Source: Desulfobacteraceae bacterium (GTDB lineage: Bacteria; Desulfobacterota; Desulfobacteria; Desulfobacterales; Desulfobacteraceae). Taken from it: 14,027 nt of DNA. The position numbers and the translations under genes are program-made. How positions within the stretch are numbered: the stretch's first letter is position 1; every line of letters begins with the position of its first letter. Shown here in pieces: positions 7,611-14,027 of this stretch. The stretch lies in assembly GCA_023140455.1 (NCBI GenBank), contig JAGLLQ010000528.1, forward strand, positions 1-14,027. Direction: 5' to 3'. The notes beneath the pieces were generated by a model. That model ran no database searches. It saw nothing but the letters and a program-made list of their open reading frames with translations, and was not told where the DNA came from.

Positions 7611-8390
7611 ATGCAGAAAAGAGTTTGGATTACATCAATGTCAAAGGAAAAAGAGCAGATCACCCAATTACTTCAGCTGGGGAAAAAATACGGACTTGCT
7701 CCGGATGGACATTTCTGGGTGGATGACCTTGAAAAAATGGCATGGCAAGCACCTCTGGAAAACTTGATTGCAAAAGAGACATCCTTATGGGTAATAGCTG
7801 CAAGCCAAAAGGATTTTGAAACAGAATCTGTTAAATATGGTCTTTCTCTTCTTTGCCTTTCCATGCAGAATGTAAAAGGTATTGGTTTCCCTATTATATT
7901 TATTTCTTCTGATGATTCATTAAAACTGGAGAATCTTCCTACGCCCTTTCAAGGTGCTGAAATCTATGGTCTAAATAATAAATCCCTTGGTGCAAAAATG
8001 ACTGCAAGGGCTAACACACCGATTAAGAAGATCAAATCAGAATACCGGATTAATATCCATGCAAATCAGGGTTATGGTATCTGGTATGAGTTTGGTCCTG
8101 CAAAGGGTGAAACATGGAGCGGGGTACTAGCCGGAGGATTGAAATCTGAAGTTAATGCACATGGTGTGGGACCTTCAGGTTCCCTGCCTTTGAAGACTAC
8201 TCTGGAATATCAGATGCAGGGCCTTAAACTTGAGTTGGGAGAAGATAAATATTCAGCCTGGGCAGTGAAAAACAATATTGATGAAAATCAATCCTATTAT
8301 GTAAGGTTTGCTGATAGCCCTGGCAATGTTTTATTTGGACAATTGCCTGATGAGGCAAATGAAGCAGATTTTCATATGTTGAAATTATAA
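7611..8390 (+). CDS. Unrecognised two-domain protein encoded between clpV and vgrG
   Basis: I do not recognise this family. It is 259 residues from the ATG at 7611, with no signal peptide or membrane segment, so it is probably cytoplasmic. Residues 1 to about 115 alternate strands and helices in the manner of a flavodoxin/TIR-like (Rossmann-type) fold: RVWITSM, then a charged helix, then SLWVIAAS, then helix GLSLLCLS, then FPIIFISSD. No catalytic motif of TIR or nucleotide-binding enzymes stands out. After a Lys/Thr-rich joint (about 128-142), residues 144-259 look all-beta: EYRINIHANQGYGIWYEFGP, a Gly-rich stretch (GVLAGGLKSEVNAHGVGPSG), LEYQMQGLKLELG and YYVRFADSPGNVLFGQLPD. It lies 61 nt after clpV and 19 nt before vgrG in the same direction. 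A role in VgrG or cargo assembly, or sheath recycling, is possible but purely contextual. The gene call is firm; the function is unknown. Confidence 0.85.
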   Translation: MQKRVWITSMSKEKEQITQLLQLGKKYGLAPDGHFWVDDLEKMAWQAPLENLIAKETSLWVIAASQKDFETESVKYGLSLLCLSMQNVKGIGFPIIFISSDDSLKLENLPTPFQGAEIYGLNNKSLGAKMTARANTPIKKIKSEYRINIHANQGYGIWYEFGPAKGETWSGVLAGGLKSEVNAHGVGPSGSLPLKTTLEYQMQGLKLELGEDKYSAWAVKNNIDENQSYYVRFADSPGNVLFGQLPDEANEADFHMLKL

Positions 8391-8409
8391 CTTATTTTGG
8401 AGTAAAACA

Positions 8410-11400
8410 ATGTCCTTATTAACTAAAAAGAAGTATTCTTTTACCTCCACAGGAATGGATAAAGAAACATTTACTGTGGTTAGTTTTAAAGGTTTTGAAG
8501 CCATTTCCAAGCCATATAAGTTTGATGTATTATTAGTTTCTGAAGATACAAATATAGACCCTTTAAAGGTTTTGCAAAATCCTGCTGTTTTTACAATTCA
8601 TCGTGATGAAGAAGATGATGTGAAATTTAATGGAATATTGATGCAGTTTGAAGAGACTCAGGAATTTGACGGATATCTTTTTTTTAAGGCAGTGCTGGCT
8701 CCAAAATTCTGGTGGCTTTCTTTGACTCATCACAACCAGGTATTCTTAGAGTTATCTGTTCCTGAAATTATAGAACATGCCCTGAAAGACGGAGGATTGA
8801 ATCCGGGAGTTGATTTTTCTTTTAATTTGATTAATCAATACCAACCCCATGAATATATCTGCCAATATGATGAATCTCATTTTAATTTTGCTTCAAGATG
8901 GGCTGAACGGGAAGGCATATACTATTTCTTTGAACAGACTCCAACCGGCGAGAAGATAATTTTTACTGATAGTAAAATGGAGCATAAAGATTTACTGCTG
9001 GGTAAAGACTTAATTTATATGCCGCTGTCAGGGCTTGATTCGCTTCATACAAAAGAAGTTGTACAAGGCTTTATTTGCAAACATAATATGCTGCCCCAAA
9101 AGGTATATTTAAAGGACTATAATTATCTTAAACCCTCTTTTTCCATAGAGGGCATGGCAGATGTTGATGAGAACGGCAGAGGTGAAAATTATGTTTACGG
9201 TGTGCATTTTGATACACCTGAAGATGGAAACAGGCTTGCTCAAATAAGAGCTGAAGCTCTTATTTGCAGGAAGTCAGTTTTTCATGGAGAAAGTTCTGTT
9301 CCTTTTATAGTTCCCGGCTATACATTTGATCTTAATGATCATTATAGAGATGTATATAATAGAAAATATCTTGTGAGTGAGGTTACCCATGAAGGGCATC
9401 AGGCAGGTTATCTGATTTCAGGGCTAACTCCTGCTATTGAACCAAGAGATGAGCAGATGTTTTACTCCAACACCTTTACTTCTATTTATTCAGATGAACA
9501 GTTCAGAGCAGAGCATTTAAGTGAAAAGCCAAAAATATCCGGTACCATTAATGCAAAAATAGATGCTTCAGGCAGTGGTGAGCATGCTGAGCTGGATGAG
9601 TATGGTAGATACAAGGTAATCCTGCCCTTTGACAGGAGCGGTCGATCCGGTGGTAAAGCCTCAGCCTTTTTCAGAATGATGCAGCCTTCGGCAGGTCAGA
9701 ATCAAGGCATGCATTTCCCTCTGCATAAAGGAACAGAAGTACTTCTTACGTTTATTGACGGTAATCCTGACAGACCTGTAATAGCAGGAGCTATGCCTAA
9801 CCCTGAAACATCAAGTCCTGTTACTGATGAAAATCAGACCAAATCAATTATTAGAACTGGCAGAAGTCCTGTTGACCATTCTGTTGGCGCCGCTAGCGTA
9901 AAAAGCAATTTAAAAAAAATAAAAAAGAATAGAGGTAATATAGCAGACAACAAAGGTGATATTTCAGAGATTAAAAATAATTTTATTGAGCTTGATGATG
10001 GTGCTGGAAATGAGCGCATAATAATTCATTCAGATGGTGACTTGTGGTTTGAAGCTCGAGACAGATATACGGAGTATACTATTGGTGGTCCGGCAGATAG
10101 AGGTAAAGTTCTAACTGAGGTTCAATATCTTTGGGACAAGTTTAATGCAGCAAGCCCGGACTTTGCCCCTACCGGCATGCAAGTGTATGGCTATGCATCT
10201 GTAGTAGGAGCCGGGACTACAGCTTCCACAACTGATATTTCTTCGATGCAAAACCTGGCAAAAAAAGGGAAAGTTAAACTTGTAAAGGGAGACACCTTTA
10301 ACACCCAGGAAGGTAATATCTATGATTTTGGAGGATACTGGAATTATAATCTTGGCAATTGTTATGTAGAAGAGCATCTCGATCAGCAAGCTGCACTTAA
10401 TACCATCACTTCCCAGGATTTGCTGGATGTCGGAGGTCCTGACTGGACCGAGGTTGACTGGGATAAAGCCGTGGGGCCGCCGCCGGTTCCGGATCCAAAT
10501 GACGATGATCTTGCACAGGAGGAAGCAATTGAAGCTGACGACCTGAAAATAGGTGGGGCTGATGACTGGGAAAAAGGTACTGCTGCCGGCAGTTCCACAA
10601 ATGTATGGGTCAATAAGCAATACGGACGATCTTACAGTTACTCAGAAGTTGATTCCATTGATGTAAATAAAGGAGATACCCTTAACATCAAACATGTCGG
10701 TAAAGATGTTGATGTTGTATTCAGAGGGTCAGGTAAGATAAAGTCGTGGATCTGGGCTGGCAATGTACCAACAGCCGAGAAAGATGAAGACGGTAATGAT
10801 GTGACAGTAAATCATTATACTGTAAAGCAAAGAAAATGGGGGAGTGACGGGAGATTAACTTTAAAGAGTCAGACAGATGCTAAAACAGGTATCACAACTG
10901 AGACAAAGTGGAATAAATTTACAAAACAAATGATGTCTGATACTGCAAAAGATTTAAAGAGTGGTGTCACCTCTGTGCATAAATATTGTCAGGACACTGG
11001 AAATGAAATTGCGTACAGCAGTGTTCACCAGGGTGCAAATTCAGTTCACAGCTTTAATTTCAACTGGGCCAATACAGCCAAAGCCTCCTTTAATTTTGCC
11101 GCAGGAGCTGCATTCTCTTTTAATGCATCGGAGCAGTTCAAAATAGCCATGAATATCTCAGCAAGCCAGTCCTTAAACTTAAGCCTGGCAGGTGATATCA
11201 AATTGAACTTTAAAGGTGGTTTCAATGCAGACTTTACATTCCCATTGTTACTACCACCAATTGGCCTCATTTCATTCAAAATGGACATGAGTGGTTTAGC
11301 CATGAGCTTAGATGGTTCGGGCTTTTCTGCTAAGGCCTTTGGCGTTGATTTAAAAGCAAAGAAAACTAGTGCAGATATAGTAGCAGAAGGCTTATTAAAG

Positions 11401-11478
11401 ATAGATTCTACTCATCAATTTAAACTGGCAAAAAAAGGAATAGATTTAGCAGTAATAGGCTTGGATCTTAAAATGTAA
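8410..11478 (+). CDS. vgrG: T6SS spike protein VgrG (TssI) with long C-terminal extension
   Basis: VgrG is the trimeric spike that caps the Hcp tube and carries effectors. The protein is 1022 residues, against about 600-700 for a plain VgrG. A gp27-like hub fills about residues 1-350, including QYDESHFNFASRWAEREGIY, a strong family signature. The gp5-like OB domain (about 375-465) contains YGRYKVILPFDRSG (398-411) and LHKGTEVLLTFIDGNPDRPV (438-457). A Lys/Asn-rich stretch (498-520) leads to the needle start IELDDGAGNERIIIHSDGD. Beyond about residue 545 come a segment with Gly/Tyr-rich strands, a Pro/Asp/Glu-rich linker (about 678-720), more strand repeats (about 736-800), a dense run of alternating polar/hydrophobic strands (about 880-943), the hydrophobic stretch FPLLLPPIGLISF (944-956) and further strands to the end. 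No known toxin motif was recognised. The extension may be a lengthened needle, an adaptor-binding surface or a built-in effector. TTGGAG (8397-8402) precedes the ATG. Confidence 0.94.
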   Translation: MSLLTKKKYSFTSTGMDKETFTVVSFKGFEAISKPYKFDVLLVSEDTNIDPLKVLQNPAVFTIHRDEEDDVKFNGILMQFEETQEFDGYLFFKAVLAPKFWWLSLTHHNQVFLELSVPEIIEHALKDGGLNPGVDFSFNLINQYQPHEYICQYDESHFNFASRWAEREGIYYFFEQTPTGEKIIFTDSKMEHKDLLLGKDLIYMPLSGLDSLHTKEVVQGFICKHNMLPQKVYLKDYNYLKPSFSIEGMADVDENGRGENYVYGVHFDTPEDGNRLAQIRAEALICRKSVFHGESSVPFIVPGYTFDLNDHYRDVYNRKYLVSEVTHEGHQAGYLISGLTPAIEPRDEQMFYSNTFTSIYSDEQFRAEHLSEKPKISGTINAKIDASGSGEHAELDEYGRYKVILPFDRSGRSGGKASAFFRMMQPSAGQNQGMHFPLHKGTEVLLTFIDGNPDRPVIAGAMPNPETSSPVTDENQTKSIIRTGRSPVDHSVGAASVKSNLKKIKKNRGNIADNKGDISEIKNNFIELDDGAGNERIIIHSDGDLWFEARDRYTEYTIGGPADRGKVLTEVQYLWDKFNAASPDFAPTGMQVYGYASVVGAGTTASTTDISSMQNLAKKGKVKLVKGDTFNTQEGNIYDFGGYWNYNLGNCYVEEHLDQQAALNTITSQDLLDVGGPDWTEVDWDKAVGPPPVPDPNDDDLAQEEAIEADDLKIGGADDWEKGTAAGSSTNVWVNKQYGRSYSYSEVDSIDVNKGDTLNIKHVGKDVDVVFRGSGKIKSWIWAGNVPTAEKDEDGNDVTVNHYTVKQRKWGSDGRLTLKSQTDAKTGITTETKWNKFTKQMMSDTAKDLKSGVTSVHKYCQDTGNEIAYSSVHQGANSVHSFNFNWANTAKASFNFAAGAAFSFNASEQFKIAMNISASQSLNLSLAGDIKLNFKGGFNADFTFPLLLPPIGLISFKMDMSGLAMSLDGSGFSAKAFGVDLKAKKTSADIVAEGLLKIDSTHQFKLAKKGIDLAVIGLDLKM

Positions 11479-11533
11479 TAATAAACTAAACCATAAATTT
11501 AAATTTAATAAAGAAAAGTTGAATGAAAATCCC

Positions 11534-14027
11534 ATGAGAATCTATAGACCACTTCAAATAAGTTTTAATCACCAGGTTTTGGAGCAAAGCAGGAAGTTTT
11601 ATTTTACAGCTTCAGCAACTCTTGGTATTGATCTTCAAACAGGCGGTGAGCTTCTTGACCTTAATTATCTGAAAGATGTATTTGAGGGAATGGGGGAAAA
11701 TGCTCTACCTGATATGGGTATGCCAAAACCCAATGGTGAATTTCTTGTTTCAGGAAGTTTTTTTGCACCAGATAATAAGGCAGTTACAGGTGGAGAAGTG
11801 ATGGTTAGGCTGGGTGAATATGAGAAAAAATTGATTGTTTTTGGTCAAAGAAAATGGGAAGCAGGTTTACCATCAAACCCTCAAGAGATAACATCCATGC
11901 CTCTTGATTTTATCAGAGCCTTTGGTGGAGAAGGATATGAGAAAAATCCAGATGGTATTGGCTTTAATGATGGTTTACTCCCCTGCATAGAAAATCCTAG
12001 ACATCTTGTTGCATCCAAAACTGACAAGCCTGAGCCTGCAGCTTTTTCTCCACTTTATCCCATGCTTCCCCAGAGAATGAAATATCAGGGGACATATGAT
12101 TCAGATTATAAGAAAAAATATTTCCCGGGATATCCTGAGGATCATGATTGGAAATTTTTTATGTGTGCATCTCAAGATCAATGGATAAAAGAGTTTTTCA
12201 CAGGCGATGAAGCTTTTACTCTTTATCATATGAATCCAGATGTACCCAAAATTGAAGGGAACCTGCCAGGACTTGTTGCCCGATGTTTTATTAATCAAAT
12301 AAAAGAGAACAAGGAAACATTTGCAGAGCTTACTTTAAACCTTGACACTGTCTGGTTTTTTCCTGAAAAAATGTTGGCACTAAAGATTTTTCGGGGTGTT
12401 ATAGAAGTTGAAGATGATGAGGCAGAAACAATTAATGATGTTCTTTGCGCATATGAAGACAAATCAGAACCAGCACGCTCAATGGAATATTATAGGAAAG
12501 CTTTTGAAAAGCGGAAACATAGTGAAGATGCTTTGTTAACGAATTTGAATACTCAGGATCTGATTCCCGATGGTCATAAATCAGCAATGGAACTTTTAAT
12601 GGAAACAGGGCTTGCCAATGCAGATGATGAGGAGAACGCTCTAATAAAAAATATGGATGCAAAGGCAGATATCATGAGAAAAAAGGCTGATGATGATATA
12701 GAAAAAGCCATTCAGCAGTCTGAAGACAATATGAAGAGTATTGATATTCCTGATGAAGGCAGGGTTGATATTCGCAAGATGATAAAAGAGCCATCAGATA
12801 CTAAACTTGATCCAGATGTTGAAAAATTAAATCAAAAACTTGAAGCAATTTTACCAGGAATTACTGCTAATGATCCAAAAAAACTTGAGTTGAAAAATTT
12901 TTCTTTTGATAAAATTGATGAACTTACAGATGTTTTTGATGAATTTTCAGATAAAAAAAAAAAAGCAGCAAAAGATCTTGCTAAAGAAGAGATACAAAAA
13001 GTTAAAGAGCAACTGAGAAATCAGATTGAATCTATTGATAACCAGATAGAAAATATTAAGGGGAAAAAAGGCTCCGGAGATTTATCCCAGGTAGATTCAC
13101 TGGAAAACACAAAAAAGCAAACCATTGAGAGTCTTAAACCTTTTGAGAAGATTGATCTGGATGGGAAATTAAAGGCATCAAAAGGTCCGCTTCCTCGAAT
13201 TGATATTGAACAAATAAAAGCGCAAAGTCAGCAAATCGATCCCAGAATAGTAGACGCAATGCAGCATTTTCAATCAATGAAAGCAACAGGAGCCGAGGAA
13301 AAAACAATTAAGGCTATGGAAAAACAGATACAAGAGACAATGGAAAGCTTTACAAACCAGTTGGATAAAAGGCTGCAAGATGCTGAAGAGGGATTTAAAG
13401 AAGGTTATATACTGAGTGCTCATTTTATGGGCGATGGTCTTTCCCCCCACAAAGATTCTTTAGACAACATAAAAAAACAATTTCTTGATGCTGTTTCAAA
13501 GGGCGAAAATGTGTCTGGAAAAGACTGGGCATGTATTGACCTTGCAGGAGAGAATATAGATGGCATAGATTTGAGCGGAGCCTTTCTTGAGCAGGTCAAT
13601 TTCAAAGATGCAAGCCTGAAAGGAGTAAATTTTTCTGGAGCTATTCTGGCAAGAGCAAATTTTGAAGATGCTGACCTTTCAAAAGCAAATTTTGAAAAAG
13701 CAAATGTGGGAGGTGTCAGTGCATTAAGGGCAAATTTCACCCAAGCAAATTTGAAATTGGCAAAACTTTCCAAAGGTGACTTTTCAGAGGCTAATTTCAC
13801 AAATGCAAATCTTGAAGAAATTGAATCTTTAGAAGTAGTTATTACAAGTGCAAACTTTACAAAAGCGCATATGCCAAAGATCAATTTTATTGAAACAAAA
13901 ATTGATGGAGCCAAATTTATTGAAACTGATATTAATACCTCCAGCTTTCTCAAATGTATTGTTACTGAAAGTGACTTTTCTTCAAGTTTGATGGGATCAT
14001 GCGCATTTGTTGATTCACATTTAACAA
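11534..14027 (+). CDS. DUF2169 protein with coiled-coil centre and pentapeptide-repeat C-terminus, 3'-partial
   Basis: This frame is open without interruption from the ATG at 11534 to the window edge (831 residues, incomplete). Residues 1 to about 300 match DUF2169, a domain usually found beside VgrG and regarded as a T6SS adaptor or chaperone. Evidence is the N-terminus MRIYRPLQ, the signature PLDFIRAFGGEGYEKNPDGI (123-142), NLPGLVARCF, and DTVWFFPEKM (271-280) leading to IFRG. Residues from about 300 to 660 are highly charged and helical, with probable coiled coil at about 474-515. From about residue 667 the chain becomes tandem pentapeptide repeats, predicting a right-handed quadrilateral beta-helix rod. 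It lies 55 nt after vgrG with only a weak ribosome binding site, and ATGA at 11534-11537 overlaps the stop of a four-codon frame starting at 11523. Loading cargo onto the preceding VgrG is the likely role; being the cargo itself is the alternative. Confidence 0.88.
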   Translation, partial: MRIYRPLQISFNHQVLEQSRKFYFTASATLGIDLQTGGELLDLNYLKDVFEGMGENALPDMGMPKPNGEFLVSGSFFAPDNKAVTGGEVMVRLGEYEKKLIVFGQRKWEAGLPSNPQEITSMPLDFIRAFGGEGYEKNPDGIGFNDGLLPCIENPRHLVASKTDKPEPAAFSPLYPMLPQRMKYQGTYDSDYKKKYFPGYPEDHDWKFFMCASQDQWIKEFFTGDEAFTLYHMNPDVPKIEGNLPGLVARCFINQIKENKETFAELTLNLDTVWFFPEKMLALKIFRGVIEVEDDEAETINDVLCAYEDKSEPARSMEYYRKAFEKRKHSEDALLTNLNTQDLIPDGHKSAMELLMETGLANADDEENALIKNMDAKADIMRKKADDDIEKAIQQSEDNMKSIDIPDEGRVDIRKMIKEPSDTKLDPDVEKLNQKLEAILPGITANDPKKLELKNFSFDKIDELTDVFDEFSDKKKKAAKDLAKEEIQKVKEQLRNQIESIDNQIENIKGKKGSGDLSQVDSLENTKKQTIESLKPFEKIDLDGKLKASKGPLPRIDIEQIKAQSQQIDPRIVDAMQHFQSMKATGAEEKTIKAMEKQIQETMESFTNQLDKRLQDAEEGFKEGYILSAHFMGDGLSPHKDSLDNIKKQFLDAVSKGENVSGKDWACIDLAGENIDGIDLSGAFLEQVNFKDASLKGVNFSGAILARANFEDADLSKANFEKANVGGVSALRANFTQANLKLAKLSKGDFSEANFTNANLEEIESLEVVITSANFTKAHMPKINFIETKIDGAKFIETDINTSSFLKCIVTESDFSSSLMGSCAFVDSHLT
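12953..12964 (+). repeat. A12 homopolymer inside the DUF2169 gene
   Basis: Twelve consecutive A residues encode four lysines at residues 474-477, at the start of the predicted coiled coil. The frame is intact on both sides as given. Such tracts are prone to polymerase slippage and to sequencing indels. Confidence 0.7.
13532..14027 (+). repeat. Tandem pentapeptide-repeat coding region
   Basis: Within the DUF2169 gene, this stretch encodes about 30 consecutive five-residue units of the A(N/D)(L/F)xx type. The central position is F or L (later I or M), and A or G usually closes the unit. Examples are NFKDA-SLKGV-NFSGA, then ANFEDADLSKANFEKANVGG and DFSEA-NFTNA-NLEEI. The units are regular at first and become more degenerate toward the window edge (KIDGA-KFIET-DINTS), where the array is still running. 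The repetition is at protein level; the DNA copies have diverged. Confidence 0.88.

Noticed and set aside
10111..10620. 169-aa frame on the - strand opposite vgrG
   Set aside because: The sense strand has a continuous VgrG frame, and the antisense product has no recognisable domain and no start signal.
11496..11509. AT palindrome after vgrG as a terminator
   Set aside because: It is purely A/T, with no G-C stem and no T-tract, and the next gene follows within 55 nt in the same direction.
13420..13953. 177-aa frame on the - strand opposite the pentapeptide repeats
   Set aside because: Its repetitive FAFVKFA-like composition is the antisense image of the regular repeats. Such long antisense frames arise by chance from periodic codons.

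Overview
The window is the structural core of a type VI secretion system (T6SS), with every gene on the + strand. The layout is: tssC (sheath; its 5' end is cut by the window edge), hcp/tssD (inner tube), tssE, tssF and tssG (baseplate), tssH/clpV (sheath-recycling AAA+ ATPase), an unrecognised 259-aa gene, a long vgrG/tssI (spike), and a DUF2169 protein with a pentapeptide-repeat C-terminus that runs off the right edge. There is no gene-free stretch above 300 bases. The longest gap is 79 nt (hcp to tssE), and tssF and tssG overlap by 37 nt. This fits one long operon entered partway through.

The DNA is AT-rich. Translation signals are mostly good Shine-Dalgarno sequences, and tssF starts at TTG. 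The protein style and the gene order (tssC-hcp-tssE-F-G-clpV-unknown-vgrG-DUF2169) suggest a Gram-negative bacterium of deltaproteobacterial type (Desulfobacterota, for example Desulfobacterales). That placement is an impression from protein style, not a demonstrated assignment. No tRNA, rRNA, CRISPR array, insertion sequence or integrase was seen.

The left two-thirds (1-7549) is canonical machinery. TssC with TssB (presumably just upstream) forms the contractile sheath around the Hcp tube, TssE/F/G belong to the baseplate on which tube and sheath assemble, and TssH disassembles the contracted sheath. The right third (7611-14027) is the accessory, probably cargo-specific part: an unknown two-domain protein, a 1022-aa VgrG with about 480 residues beyond the usual spike core, and a DUF2169/coiled-coil/pentapeptide protein of at least 831 residues. 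DUF2169 proteins are generally regarded as T6SS adaptors or chaperones linked to VgrG or effectors. The three genes may therefore form a spike-loading module, and the effector, any PAAR protein and any immunity gene would lie beyond the right edge or be built into these proteins.

The clearest regulatory signal is a perfect 12-bp inverted repeat between hcp and tssE. It may set the high Hcp-to-baseplate expression ratio that T6SS needs. The membrane-complex genes (tssJ, tssL, tssM), tssK, tssA and tssB are not in the window.
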